A DNA stretch of 42,234 nt from the NCBI GenBank assembly GCA_029777945.1, contig JAKORG010000010.1:1-42234 (forward strand). The letters are read 5' to 3'. Under the pieces are notes generated by a model, which was not told the DNA's origin, searched no databases, and was given only the letters and a program-made list of their open reading frames with translations. Position 1 is the stretch's first letter. Every line of letters begins with the position of its first letter. The translations under genes and the position numbers were made by a program. Shown piece by piece: positions 25,256 through 34,444 of this stretch. The DNA comes from Deltaproteobacteria bacterium. Lineage in GTDB: Bacteria > Desulfobacterota > Syntrophorhabdia > Syntrophorhabdales > Syntrophorhabdaceae.

Positions 25256-26316
25256 CTAACCATTCCTTTGTTGTATGTTTCTTTTACGGCATTGAATACC
25301 TCGTCAACGGTAATGTCTTCAATACATTTCCTTTGTTGACAGTTTTTATTTTTGCATGGACTGCAGGGCACATCTTTTCTGATTACAGTGCAATGGGAAC
25401 CATAGGGTGCATTAATTTTGTGGTCTGTGGGACCGAATATTGCAATTACAGGTGTTCCGGCAAAGGCAGCTAAATGCATAACCCCTGTATCTCCGCTTAT
25501 ATAAAGTGTTGTCCTTTTAAGTAAGGCGAATAATTGGGAAATATTTGTAGGGCATGCAAGGTATGTATGCCTGCCTGCCTCATCTTTTAACCTCTGTGCA
25601 TCTTTGAACTCCCCCGGTCCCCATAGTATCAAAACCTTGACCTTTAATTCATCGACGACCTTCTTTATAAGCAGACCGAATTTTTTAATGTCCCACCTTT
25701 TAAAATCGCTACCAGGGCTGGAAAAAGGGTTGACTGCAAAGACATCCCCTGATAATCCCTGGGTATTAAAAAAATCCTTTATATATCCATGATACACTGG
25801 AGGCACATCTAATTCTATTTTTGGCATAATTGATTTTACACCAAGGTAACTTGATAATAACATATTCCTGTCTATTTTATGGAGTCTTTTGTCTTCTCCA
25901 TCTATTACCACATCATAAAACAAATGGCTTCCCTCTTTTGCATACTTTTTTCCAAAACCTATGATTTGTTTCCCCCGAGAAAGCCTTGACAGTATAACAC
26001 TTTTTATAATGCCGTGAAAATCTAAAATATAATCGTATTCTTCGGATCTTAACTCTCTCAAAAAATTTTTCATGGTCTTTATGGTATGTGCTACATTTCC
26101 CTTTTTAAAAGAAGCTGCCAGCTCACCTCTGGGAAATTTAATGACCCTGTCAATTTTTGATTGATTGGACAAAAAATCAGAAACTGAACCTTCCACAAGC
26201 CAGGAAATAATTGATGATGGGTATGTATTTTTAATGGAAAAAACAGCAGGTATCGTCATTAAAACATCACCGAGGGAGCTGAGACGAACAACGAGGATGT
26301 TTCTCTCAGCCTGCAT
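25252..26316 (-). CDS. waaC: LPS heptosyltransferase I-like (GT9 family)
   Basis: A GT9 heptosyltransferase: VVRLSSLGDVLMTIPAVFSI at the N-terminus (family RLSSLGDVxxxxP), ISWLVEGSVSDFLSNQ typical of WaaC, the donor site LYISGDTGVMHLAAFAGTPVIAIFGPTD, and a CSPCKNKNCQQRKCIEDI Cys-rich tail. It would add the first heptose to Kdo. The Cys tail is also seen in type II enzymes, so WaaC versus another GT9 role is less certain than the family. It overlaps the thioesterase gene upstream by 11 nt. Confidence 0.78.
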   Translation of the reverse strand: MQAERNILVVRLSSLGDVLMTIPAVFSIKNTYPSSIISWLVEGSVSDFLSNQSKIDRVIKFPRGELAASFKKGNVAHTIKTMKNFLRELRSEEYDYILDFHGIIKSVILSRLSRGKQIIGFGKKYAKEGSHLFYDVVIDGEDKRLHKIDRNMLLSSYLGVKSIMPKIELDVPPVYHGYIKDFFNTQGLSGDVFAVNPFSSPGSDFKRWDIKKFGLLIKKVVDELKVKVLILWGPGEFKDAQRLKDEAGRHTYLACPTNISQLFALLKRTTLYISGDTGVMHLAAFAGTPVIAIFGPTDHKINAPYGSHCTVIRKDVPCSPCKNKNCQQRKCIEDITVDEVFNAVKETYNKGMVR

Positions 26317-26749
26317 TCCTCAATATTTCTTGTAATTGTTTTGGGATTATGACGGGTTTTTTATTAGAGTTTGTGCATATGTGCATTGTCTTTCCTTCTA
26401 CAATTATATCTTTATCCCTGTATATTTTGTATTGAAAGGTGAGCCCCCTTGATTTCCATTCGAAAATCTTTGTCCTTACCACAAGATTATCATCGTATTC
26501 TGCTGAATTATAATATGTTAACTCCATCCTCACCACCACCAGGTGATATCCCATTTCCTCAAGGCTCTTGTATGTAAACCCCTTCTGCCTCATGTATTCG
26601 CTTCTGCCAATTTCAAAATAAATGGGGTATGTTCCATAATACACTATACCCATTTTGTCTGTATCTGCATATCTTACCCTGATAGGGACGTGAACAAATC
26701 CCTCTTCATCTTCATAAAATCTACTATTATTTTCCATATGCCTTTCCAT
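26306..26749 (-). CDS. acyl-CoA thioesterase, YbgC/4HBT hot-dog family (147 aa)
   Basis: A single hot-dog domain with the YbgC-type active-site sequence RYADTDKMGIVYYGTYPIYFE (catalytic Asp in ADTDxMGxVYY), followed by LVVVRMELTYYNSAEYDD and the strand GKTMHICTN. It hydrolyses short or aromatic acyl-CoA in characterised relatives; the physiological substrate here is unknown. Two possible starts (ATG 26749 and ATG 26737) differ by four residues; neither has a well-spaced ribosome-binding site. It starts 2 nt after the radical SAM stop. Confidence 0.88.
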   Translation of the reverse strand: MERHMENNSRFYEDEEGFVHVPIRVRYADTDKMGIVYYGTYPIYFEIGRSEYMRQKGFTYKSLEEMGYHLVVVRMELTYYNSAEYDDNLVVRTKIFEWKSRGLTFQYKIYRDKDIIVEGKTMHICTNSNKKPVIIPKQLQEILRNAG

Positions 26750-26751
26750 CC

Positions 26752-27627
26752 TTAAAGTGCCCTTAAAAATTCCGGTCTTAACATAGAAGGGTCTTTTTTA
26801 TCAAGGACATGTCTTATGGCCTTAAGTATCTTTTCCTTTTCCTCAGGTAGCCATGCCTTAACAGGTAAATAATTGGACGCATGGTTCGAGGCAAAAAACA
26901 TATGTGTTGGGTTCGTGTTCTCTATCATGATTTCCAGTTCTTCTAAGAGCTGATAAGGGGTTGGGACCTTGAACTCACCCCTTTTCACCTGTTCTGCAAG
27001 GGGGGTTCCAGGGACAATTATAACACTTAATGCGCCTGCATATTCAGGGTCAATTCGCGTAAGAAATTTACCTGTTTCTTCAGCGTGTATCTTACTTCTT
27101 TCCACACCGCCAAGGCCTAACAACACCGTCACCGATAGAATAATACCTGCATCCTTTATCCTTTTGGCAGCCTCTGCGGTTTTATCGAGGGTGGTGCCTT
27201 TACAGACCCTATCAAGTACTACCTGGTCTCCTGATTCAACACCGAGATAAACAATACCTAAACCTAATTCTTTTAGCTGTTTAAGTTCATCTACTGATTT
27301 TTTTAGTATTGATTTTGTATTTCCGTATATACCTATCCTCTCGAGCCTTGGAAATGCATCTCTAATAAGTTCCATTATGGGTATAAGTCTTTTTTGAGGA
27401 ATAATAAGGGCATCACCATCGGCAATAAAAACCTTTTTGATAAATTTAGCGTATTCCTTTGCCTCTTCCACATCTTCCTTTACTTCTTCAAAGGATTTTA
27501 CCCTGAACTTTTTGTCTTTGTAAGAGCCGCAAAAAGTACATTTATTGTGGGAGCATCCTACTGTGACCTGTAAAATCAGGCTATCTGCCTCGCTTGGTGG
27601 TCTGTAAATGGCGCCTTCGTATTTCAT
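26752..27627 (-). CDS. radical SAM protein with CX4CX2C cluster motif (291 aa)
   Basis: The N-terminal sequence VTVGCSHNKCTFCGSYKDKKF carries the three 4Fe-4S cysteines spaced CX4CX2C rather than the canonical CX3CX2C. Next come VFIADGDALI, GIVYLGVESGDQVVLD and SVTVLLGLGG, the remaining SAM-barrel strands. The C-terminal PEEKEKILKAIRHVLDKKDPSMLRPEFLRAL has no cluster cysteines, so no second cluster is evident. The family is widespread but of unknown function. It overlaps the ftsB-like gene by 4 nt and precedes the thioesterase by 2 nt. I cannot name the substrate. Confidence 0.88.
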   Translation of the reverse strand: MKYEGAIYRPPSEADSLILQVTVGCSHNKCTFCGSYKDKKFRVKSFEEVKEDVEEAKEYAKFIKKVFIADGDALIIPQKRLIPIMELIRDAFPRLERIGIYGNTKSILKKSVDELKQLKELGLGIVYLGVESGDQVVLDRVCKGTTLDKTAEAAKRIKDAGIILSVTVLLGLGGVERSKIHAEETGKFLTRIDPEYAGALSVIIVPGTPLAEQVKRGEFKVPTPYQLLEELEIMIENTNPTHMFFASNHASNYLPVKAWLPEEKEKILKAIRHVLDKKDPSMLRPEFLRAL

Positions 27628-27923
27628 CTCTCTATCCTATATAGTTTTTCTCCTTCCCTTACAAGGCCGTATTTCATTCTTACGACCTCTTCGAGATAAT
27701 TTTCGTCTTTCCTCAGTCTTTCTATTTCCTGTGATAATACCTTATTCTCTTTTTCTATCATTTCTGTTTTTTTAACGATCCTTGCAAGTTCTATTTTCAT
27801 CATTATATAATTTAAAAGCCCGCCTTCATAAAATATAATGGATAATAAAAGGGCAATAAGGAAAATTACCAACCCGTGCTTTTTTATCAGTTCTTCAAAC
27901 ACCGATAATAATATAAACGCCAT
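27624..27923 (-). CDS. septum formation initiator, FtsB/DivIC-like (99 aa)
   Basis: A small bitopic protein: one membrane helix at about 17-38 (LVIFLIALLLSIIFYEGG), then a coiled coil (about 45-80, EKENKVLSQEIERLRKDE), then ENYLEEVVRMKYGLVREGE. This last segment is the conserved FtsB/DivIC tail (E..AR..LGMv.pgE). It would act with FtsL and FtsQ at the division septum. Start ATG 27923. It leads the minus-strand LPS operon and diverges from the HolA-like gene 59 nt away. Confidence 0.8.
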   Translation of the reverse strand: MAFILLSVFEELIKKHGLVIFLIALLLSIIFYEGGLLNYIMMKIELARIVKKTEMIEKENKVLSQEIERLRKDENYLEEVVRMKYGLVREGEKLYRIER

Positions 27924-27982
27924 ACCCGCAAAAAGTCAACCTGTCTGTTGAAAATTATACAGCCATGTAGTAATCTTAAAAA

Positions 27983-28966
27983 ATGAAACACATTCTAATA
28001 GCTATTGGTAACAAAGATACAGTATATGAGGATATCAACGAGCTTGCAAAAAGATTTTCCGATACGCCAAAAAACATAATCCTTTCCGATAAAAATGCAA
28101 AGGGAGAAATAATTAAAAGGGCTTCGAGCCTTTTCTTCGAAGATAATGTTGTGTTCACGATTATAGATCCGGAAGAAAAGATGATAGAAGAAATAAAAAA
28201 CCACCTTGAATCCTTAAAAGGCAAGGCATCTGTAATTTTGTACTTCACTTCCGGTGAAATAACTAAAAAAGACTATTTAGATGCAGACGTTATAGTCCTC
28301 GAAAAAGATACAGAAGAAAGGATAAAAAATAAGGTTAAAAATTTACTTAAAAGATACAACAAACAGATGACCCTTAATGCCTTTGAAATATTTAAAGAAA
28401 AAATCAGGGATGAATCTGTAATAGAGCCTGAATTGATAAAACTTATAAATTATACTGGGGAAAAAAAGAAGATAGATTCAAAGGATGTAATGGCCCTTAC
28501 ATCTGAAACACACCAGGACAATCTCATAGTGCTTTTTGATGCCTTTTCAAAAAAAGACAAAAAGAGGGTATTACAGATTATAGACAACCTCATAAATACG
28601 ATGAATACCCCTTTGGATGCTGCCATATTGATTATACACAGTTATATTTTAAGACAAACAAGGCATCTTTTACATGCAAAGGAAATAGAAGAAAGGATAC
28701 CAAGATACGGGAAATATAGTGATTTTGTCAGGTTTTTTAACAGATGGAAGGACACCTTTGAGATAAAACCCATAGAAAGGAGGCATTACCTGCCCTTTCA
28801 AAATAGTTATTATGCGTATAAATTGCTGGAAATAAGCAGGCAATTCAAAAAGGAAGAGCTTCTTTCTTTACTAAAGGGCCTAACAAAAATAGACCTCGGT
28901 CTAAAAAGAGATTCTATTTCAGACAGAAGACTAAAGTTGGAAAGCGGGCTTTTAGAGATTATATGA
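27983..28966 (+). CDS. holA: DNA polymerase III delta subunit-like protein (HolA)
   Basis: A clamp-loader delta subunit candidate, 327 residues, normal length. The best evidence is the C-terminal half. DVMALTSETHQDNLIVLFDAF, DKKRVLQIIDNLINTMNTPLD and AAILIIHSYILRQTRHLLHAKE match the HolA hinge/helical region (E.IF.L.dAi...d...AL.lL..Ll..Ge.P..iL..l.rq.R.Ll..k). The final IDLGLKRDSISDRRLKLE fits the D..lKtG.....LE ending. The N-terminal AAA-like domain is strongly diverged, as is usual. It overlaps the M50 protease by 4 nt. Confidence 0.78.
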   Translation: MKHILIAIGNKDTVYEDINELAKRFSDTPKNIILSDKNAKGEIIKRASSLFFEDNVVFTIIDPEEKMIEEIKNHLESLKGKASVILYFTSGEITKKDYLDADVIVLEKDTEERIKNKVKNLLKRYNKQMTLNAFEIFKEKIRDESVIEPELIKLINYTGEKKKIDSKDVMALTSETHQDNLIVLFDAFSKKDKKRVLQIIDNLINTMNTPLDAAILIIHSYILRQTRHLLHAKEIEERIPRYGKYSDFVRFFNRWKDTFEIKPIERRHYLPFQNSYYAYKLLEISRQFKKEELLSLLKGLTKIDLGLKRDSISDRRLKLESGLLEII

Positions 28967-29799
28967 TACATATAGTCCTTTTTATCCTTACATTTGCCTC
29001 TACATATTTTGCAGGGGGGTTTTTGTACAGTATATCTGTGATGACAATCCTTTTATGTCATGAAATGGGACATTATATGGCAAGCAGGTTATACGGCATA
29101 CCTGCTACACTACCATATTTTTTGCCGTTCCCCCTTTCTCCTTTTGGCACTCTCGGGGCTGTAATAAAGATGAAGGGTATTATCATAAATAAAAAGGCCC
29201 TTTTTGACATAGGCGTGGCAGGACCTCTTGCAGGTTTTGTAATATCCCTTCCTTTTATTTATATAGGTATAAGGCTTTCCACTATTGGTCCTGTCCCTGA
29301 AGGGCTTGGTTTTTTGCAGCTCGGGGATCCTTTAATATTTAAATTGTTTCAGGCTTTATTGATAGGTGAAATCCCCAGGGGGTATGATTTGATCCTGCAT
29401 CCTTTTGCCTATGCAGGCTGGGTTGGCGTTTTTGTAACTGCCCTTAATCTTATCCCTGTAGGTCAACTCGACGGGGGCCATATTGTATATGCCCTTTTTG
29501 GAGAAAATAGCAAAAAGATATACTTATTTGTAATATTTGGCCTTGGCACATATGCCCTGTTTTTTAGTCAGGGCTGGCTTGCCCTTATTGTGCTTCTTTT
29601 AATATTTGGTATGAAACACCCCATACCTCTCGATAATATAACAGAACTCGATAGGAAGAGAAAGATACTTGCCTTTATAATCTTGATAATCTTTATTCTT
29701 TCCTTTGTGCCAAAGCCTTTTCCTGAATTCACTATAGGTGGTGAATTCAAAAAGAAACACGAACCTAAAGAGGTGATTGCTTATCTTGGAGCAATCTAA
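28963..29799 (+). CDS. site-2 protease family (M50) membrane metalloprotease (278 aa)
   Basis: An intramembrane zinc protease with six or more hydrophobic segments. HEMGH at 33-37 supplies the two zinc histidines and catalytic Glu, and NLIPVGQLDGGH with LDG at 169-171 supplies the third ligand. The GTLGAVIKMKG loop and FDIGVAGPLAGF are typical of the EGY1-like/bacterial S2P subgroup without a PDZ domain. The substrate is unknown. ATGA overlap with the HolA-like gene shows co-translation; the 3' end overlaps the convergent merR gene by 35 nt. Confidence 0.93.
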   Translation: MIHIVLFILTFASTYFAGGFLYSISVMTILLCHEMGHYMASRLYGIPATLPYFLPFPLSPFGTLGAVIKMKGIIINKKALFDIGVAGPLAGFVISLPFIYIGIRLSTIGPVPEGLGFLQLGDPLIFKLFQALLIGEIPRGYDLILHPFAYAGWVGVFVTALNLIPVGQLDGGHIVYALFGENSKKIYLFVIFGLGTYALFFSQGWLALIVLLLIFGMKHPIPLDNITELDRKRKILAFIILIIFILSFVPKPFPEFTIGGEFKKKHEPKEVIAYLGAI

Positions 29800-30085
29800 C
29801 TATCTCCATTAAATCTTCTTTTATCTCATCAACAACTCGTTTTTTATCTGACAAAAATCTTTTTGCGCCATCTATTGTATACTTTTTTTCGTATAACAGT
29901 TTTTTTATAGTGATTATGGTATCTAAATCTTTACGCTTGTAAAGCCTCTGTCCCTTAGGGCTTTTTATAGGTTTTATGTCTTTAAATTCCTGTTCCCAAT
30001 ATCTAAGGACATGAGGTTTTAAACCTGTTAGGTTGCATACCTCTTTTATCCTATAAAATACCCTCTCAGGGAGTTCCTGGGCCAT
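29765..30085 (-). CDS. MerR-family transcriptional regulator (106 aa)
   Basis: An N-terminal MerR winged helix (YRIKEVCNLTGLKPHVLRYWEQEF, then KSPKGQRLYKRKDL) is followed by a short helix (IDGAKRFLSDKKRVVDEIKE). There is no metal- or ligand-binding C-terminal domain. It is the short MlrA/ycgE-like type frequently found directly after ihfA in proteobacteria. Start ATG 30085, 3 nt after the ihfA stop. The effector is unknown. Confidence 0.9.
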   Translation of the reverse strand: MAQELPERVFYRIKEVCNLTGLKPHVLRYWEQEFKDIKPIKSPKGQRLYKRKDLDTIITIKKLLYEKKYTIDGAKRFLSDKKRVVDEIKEDLMEIVRLLQDKQSPL

Positions 30086-30088
30086 TTT

Positions 30089-30370
30089 TTATTTTTTACT
30101 GTTTAATTCCTCTTTAAAAACCTGGCTTAGCCTGAAATTTAACACTTTTCTCTCGGCGATTTTTATTTCCTCCCCTGTTTGTGGATTTCTACCTCTTCTC
30201 TCCTTTTTTTTCTTTACAATAAAATTACCGAACCCCGATATCTTTACATTTTCTTCCTTTGCAAGGGAGTCTTTAATAATCTGGAAAAAGGTATCCACAA
30301 TATTGGCACAATCTCTTTTTGAATACCCGAGTTTTTCATACAGATTTGCCACTATCTCTATTTTTGTCAT
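30089..30370 (-). CDS. ihfA: integration host factor subunit alpha
   Basis: A HU/IHF-family DNA-bending protein of 93 residues. IEIVANLYEKLGYSKRDCANIV forms the dimerisation helices, ISGFGNFIVKKKKERRGRNP is the DNA-intercalating arm with the conserved RxGRNPQTG, and GEEIKIAERKVLNFRLSQ closes the fold. Its place immediately behind pheT, as in E. coli pheST-ihfA, supports the alpha subunit rather than HU. It is co-transcribed with pheT (10-nt gap). Confidence 0.9.
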   Translation of the reverse strand: MTKIEIVANLYEKLGYSKRDCANIVDTFFQIIKDSLAKEENVKISGFGNFIVKKKKERRGRNPQTGEEIKIAERKVLNFRLSQVFKEELNSKK

Positions 30371-30380
30371 CTTCTCCTCC

Positions 30381-32765
30381 TTAGACCCTCAATGAAATAC
30401 CATCTATTTTTGTTATTTCTTTTATTATTTTCTCCTGAATTTCATTTACAGTTTCATCCCTTAAGGTCTCTTCAAATGATTGAAATACAACCCTGAAGGA
30501 TATACTTCTTTTTTCCTTTCTGAACATATCGAATATATCCACAGAAATGATTAGAGGCGACATTTCCTTAATCTTATCTATAACGGTAGAGGCAGGGATG
30601 CTTTCATCCACAAAAAATGAAAAATCCCTTACCACCTGGGGGTATCTGGGTATGGACCTGTATTTAAAATCCAGTATAGCCTTTTCAATAAAGGGCATTA
30701 GATTAACCTCTCCACCATATACCTTTTGTTCAATTTCATAAAGAGTTAATACATCCTTTTTTATCTCCCCTATCCAGCCTATTTTTACGTCTTCTAAAAA
30801 GACATCTGACGAATATTTTTCTTCTAAGAAAGGTTCTTTTGTCTTTTGGAAAACAAAGTTTAGACCAAAACGTTCTCCAATGCCCTCCACAACACCTTTT
30901 ATATCAAAAAAATCAAAATTTTTATACTGTTCCTTCCAGTAATAATCCCTTTCCTTTCCTGTTAATGCAAGAAAGAGGTGTATATCTTCCCTTGGAAGTT
31001 TTTCGTTTTTAATAGGATGAAATACCTTACCTATCTCAAAAAGTTTTGCATTTTTAATGCCCCTGTTTATGTTATAGGCAATGTTTTTAATAACATTTGG
31101 GGCCATAAAGGTTCTCATTATGCCATATTCTTTTGAGATGGGATTTAAAATCTGCACATAGGAAAACCTTTCATCTCCGTCAGATATGAAAAAGTTTTCA
31201 ATGTCTTTTACGCTTAAGAATGCAAAGTTTATAACCTCAAAAAAACCTGAAGACACCAGGAATTCTTTAACCTTTGATACGATTTTATTTTTCTTATTTT
31301 TTCTGAACTGAACAACAGGCGACCTCGGTGTTGTTACAGGGATATTATCGTAACCATAAATCCTTGCCACCTCTTCTACAATATCCATGTACTCGTTTAT
31401 GTCATGTCTGAACCACGGCACAGAAACAACAAAACCTTTTTCCTCTTCCCTTACTATATGGAGGTCAATTGACCTTAAGGCATTTAATATTGTGCTATGG
31501 TCTATGTTTGTTCCCAGAACCTCGTTTATCTTTCCAAAACTTACAAAAATTCCTTCCCTCTTTTTAGCATCGTTTATTTCAAGGCTTCCATCTATTACTA
31601 CACCACCGGCTATTTCATGCATGAGGGCAATGGCCCTCTGTGCTGAAAAATCGACGTTTTCAAGGTCAATGCCCTTTTCAAACCTGAGTGATGCCTCGGA
31701 TTTAAGACCCAAACGCCTTGCCGTCCTTCTTATAAACAGAGGATTAAAATAGGCACTCTCCAGTGCTATTATCCTCGTTGCATTAGTAATCTCTGAATTT
31801 TCACCTCCCATAATACCTGCAATGGCAACAGGTCCTTCTCCATCACATATCAGTAAATCACCCTTTTCAAGGGCCCTGTCTTCACCATCTAAGGTGCAAA
31901 ATGTAATGGGCCTTTCTGCCAGTTTTACCTCTATCCTTCTTTGTTTTAGTCTTTCATAGTCAAAGGCGTGGAGGGGCTGGCCGAGTTCAAGCATGACATA
32001 GTTTGTTACATCTACAATGGAGTTTATGGGTCTCATTCCACACCTTTGAATCCTTCGCCTCATCCAGTAAGGAGAAGGGACAATATCAACATTTTCTATC
32101 ATCCTTAAGACATATCTCGGACATGCCTCTAAATCGAATACTTTAAGGGATATAAAGTCCTCTATCTTTCCCTTTCTATCCTTGGGCAACTCAAATATGG
32201 GAATCTTTGCCTTCTGGTTTAATATGCTTGCCACTTCTCTTGCAATGCCGAATATAGAAAGACAATCCCCTCTATTTGGCGTTACGTTGATGTCTAAAAC
32301 AATGTCGTCTAAACCTGGTTCTTCCCTTAATTCTTTACCAACTGTAAAGTCATCGGGCAGGATAAATATACCACTGTGGTCATCTGATAGCCCCAATTCC
32401 CTTTCAGAACACAACATGCCCACAGAATTATAGCCCTTTATGGTCTTTTCTTCTATTACGGGCATACCAGGAAGCTCTGCACCGGGTAAGGCAATGGGCA
32501 CCTTATCACCCTTTTTTATGTTTTTTGCACCACACAGAACCGATACATCTTTGTTTCCTGTATCGATGATGCATAAAGATATGTTATCTAATTCTGTAAC
32601 CCTTTCTATTTGTTTTATTCGACCAACAACTACACCTTTAAATTGAGGGGAAATCTTTTCAATTGATTCGATCTCAAGCCCTCTCATTGTTAATTTGTCG
32701 GCAAGTTCATAAGGCTCTATATCAATAACTACGAATTCTCTCAACCATTCAAGGGGAACCTTCAC
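30381..32765 (-). CDS. pheT: phenylalanine--tRNA ligase beta subunit
   Basis: 794 residues, full length. An N-terminal tRNA-binding (EMAP/OB) domain (about 39-148) contains VGRIKQIERVTELDNISLCIID and LCGAKNIKKGDKVPIALPGA. The B3/4 editing domain (about 205-370) and B5 domain follow. The C-terminal anticodon-binding ferredoxin-like domain (about 700-794) has YRSIPRYPQVVRDFSFFVDE. It forms the alpha2-beta2 PheRS with pheS, whose stop is 12 nt upstream. Confidence 0.98.
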   Translation of the reverse strand: MKVPLEWLREFVVIDIEPYELADKLTMRGLEIESIEKISPQFKGVVVGRIKQIERVTELDNISLCIIDTGNKDVSVLCGAKNIKKGDKVPIALPGAELPGMPVIEEKTIKGYNSVGMLCSERELGLSDDHSGIFILPDDFTVGKELREEPGLDDIVLDINVTPNRGDCLSIFGIAREVASILNQKAKIPIFELPKDRKGKIEDFISLKVFDLEACPRYVLRMIENVDIVPSPYWMRRRIQRCGMRPINSIVDVTNYVMLELGQPLHAFDYERLKQRRIEVKLAERPITFCTLDGEDRALEKGDLLICDGEGPVAIAGIMGGENSEITNATRIIALESAYFNPLFIRRTARRLGLKSEASLRFEKGIDLENVDFSAQRAIALMHEIAGGVVIDGSLEINDAKKREGIFVSFGKINEVLGTNIDHSTILNALRSIDLHIVREEEKGFVVSVPWFRHDINEYMDIVEEVARIYGYDNIPVTTPRSPVVQFRKNKKNKIVSKVKEFLVSSGFFEVINFAFLSVKDIENFFISDGDERFSYVQILNPISKEYGIMRTFMAPNVIKNIAYNINRGIKNAKLFEIGKVFHPIKNEKLPREDIHLFLALTGKERDYYWKEQYKNFDFFDIKGVVEGIGERFGLNFVFQKTKEPFLEEKYSSDVFLEDVKIGWIGEIKKDVLTLYEIEQKVYGGEVNLMPFIEKAILDFKYRSIPRYPQVVRDFSFFVDESIPASTVIDKIKEMSPLIISVDIFDMFRKEKRSISFRVVFQSFEETLRDETVNEIQEKIIKEITKIDGISLRV

Positions 32766-32777
32766 TTTTTACACCTC

Positions 32778-33791
32778 TTAAAACTGTGATATAAACCTTA
32801 AATCATTATAATAGAATTGTCTTATATCATCTATACCGTATTTTAACATGGCAATACGTTCAACGCCTAAACCGAAGGCAAAGCCTGTAACCTCTTCGGG
32901 GTCATAACCTACATTTCTAAATACCTGGGGGTTAGTCATTCCAGAACCGAGTATTTCAAGCCACCCAGTATCTTTACATACCCTGCAACCTTTTCCGCCA
33001 CATATTACACAACAGATATCAACCTCAGCAGAAGGCTCTGTAAAAGGAAAGTAGCTTGGTCTGAATCTCAAGGCAATGTCTTCTCCGAACATTTCGTGGA
33101 TGAAGATCGTCAGAATGCCCTTCAGGTCTGAAAATCTTATGCCTTTATCCACCATAAGGCCCTCTACCTGATGAAACATAGGGGTATGGGAAATATCGTT
33201 ATCACACCTGTATACAGCACCTGGTGATATAATTCTCACAGGGGGCAACTGGGATTCCATAACCCTGATTTCTACAGGTGATGTGTGCGTCCTTAACACA
33301 ACACCCTCTTTTATATAAAATGTATCCTGTAAGTCCCTTGCAGGATGGTCTGAGGGTATGTTTAAGGCCTCGAAGTTGTAATAATCAAGCTCTATTTCAG
33401 GGCCTTCTACAACAGAGAAACCTAATGATACGAATATCTCTATAATCTCTGAAATCACCTTTGTAATGGGATGGATTTTACCTACCAAAGGCGCCTTTCC
33501 AGGTAATGTGATATCTATCCATGATGCCTTATCTGCCATTTCTTTTTGTTTCTGTTCAAGACCAATCTTTATCTCATTTAACCTGTTTTCTGTATACACC
33601 TTTAAGGCATTTATACTCTGGCCATAGATTTTCTTTTCTTCTTTACTCAAAAGCTTTATTCTATCAATGAGGTTTGCAAATAGACCCTTTCGACCAAGGA
33701 GTTCTGCCTTGACACTGGTCAATGACTCTAAACTATTAATGGACACAAGCTTGCCATCTATCTTTAACCTGAGTTCTTCTATCTCATTCAT
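32778..33791 (-). CDS. pheS: phenylalanine--tRNA ligase alpha subunit
   Basis: The catalytic subunit of PheRS, 337 residues. Class II synthetase motifs: HPITKVISEIIEIFVSLGFS, DTFYIKEGVVLRTHTSPVEI, GAVYRCDNDISHTPMFHQVEG (motif 2 region), and GLGVERIAMLKYGIDDIR (motif 3). An N-terminal coiled coil (about 1-90) binds tRNA. A CCVICGGKGCRVCKDTGW segment gives four cysteines that may bind zinc, seen in some bacterial PheS. The leader to rplT is only 29 nt. Confidence 0.98.
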   Translation of the reverse strand: MNEIEELRLKIDGKLVSINSLESLTSVKAELLGRKGLFANLIDRIKLLSKEEKKIYGQSINALKVYTENRLNEIKIGLEQKQKEMADKASWIDITLPGKAPLVGKIHPITKVISEIIEIFVSLGFSVVEGPEIELDYYNFEALNIPSDHPARDLQDTFYIKEGVVLRTHTSPVEIRVMESQLPPVRIISPGAVYRCDNDISHTPMFHQVEGLMVDKGIRFSDLKGILTIFIHEMFGEDIALRFRPSYFPFTEPSAEVDICCVICGGKGCRVCKDTGWLEILGSGMTNPQVFRNVGYDPEEVTGFAFGLGVERIAMLKYGIDDIRQFYYNDLRFISQF

Positions 33792-33820
33792 CTCAATGGA
33801 CCTTATTCAAATTGGAGAAA

Positions 33821-34201
33821 CTAAGCATTGATTCTTTTTTCTTTTGTATCTAATACAGCCTTTATTTTTGACACCAAAGCCTCAAAACCTGTGGGATCGT
33901 TTATTGCCATATCGGCTAAGGATTTTCTGTCAAGGCCGACATTGGCAAGCTTAAGACCATTTATAAACCTATTGTAAGGTATTCCATAAGACCTGCATGC
34001 GGCATTTATCCTTGTTATCCATAGCGTCCTGAATTCCCTCTTCTTTGTCCTTCTGTGGATGTATGCATATTTTAATGCCTTAAATACTGCCCTTTTTGCT
34101 ACACTGTATGTAGTCCTTCTGCTTGCATACATACCCCTTGCAAGCTTTAATATCTTTTTCCTTCTTCTTCTTGCCTTAAAACCTCTCTTTGCCCTTGGCA
34201 T
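33821..34201 (-). CDS. rplT: 50S ribosomal protein L20
   Basis: 126 residues, a few longer than the usual 117-120. The basic N-terminal tail is [20 protein letters not shown], followed by the globular part with [21 protein letters not shown] and [21 protein letters not shown]20 binds 23S rRNA and, in characterised proteobacteria, also represses the rpmI-rplT mRNA. It follows rpmI by 29 nt. Confidence 0.98.
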   Translation of the reverse strand: MPRAKRGFKARRRRKKILKLARGMYASRRTTYSVAKRAVFKALKYAYIHRRTKKREFRTLWITRINAACRSYGIPYNRFINGLKLANVGLDRKSLADMAINDPTGFEALVSKIKAVLDTKEKRINA

Positions 34202-34230
34202 ATCCTAACACCTCTCATAATTCGTTATTT

Positions 34231-34428
34231 TTAAAGATAAGGAACGAGTCTTTTTACCCGTTTTAAGTCTGATGGATGAATCGTATCCGCCTTTGAAAGC
34301 CTTCTCTTTTCCTTGGGTGATTTACCTGAAAGAAGATGGCTATGGTATGCCTTGTTTCTTTTCAGTTTACCTGTGGCAGTCTTTTTCACCCTCTTTGCAA
34401 ATCCTCTATGTGTCTTCTGCTTTGGCAT
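34231..34428 (-). CDS. rpmI: 50S ribosomal protein L35
   Basis: 65 residues starting [20 protein letters not shown], the invariant N-terminus of L35. The ATG at 34428 has GGAGG 7 nt upstream. An in-frame extension to 34458 would add a non-homologous decapeptide and is rejected. [21 protein letters not shown] closes the protein. It lies between infC and rplT in the classical order. Confidence 0.98.
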   Translation of the reverse strand: MPKQKTHRGFAKRVKKTATGKLKRNKAYHSHLLSGKSPKEKRRLSKADTIHPSDLKRVKRLVPYL

Positions 34429-34444
34429 ACTATTACCTCCTAAA

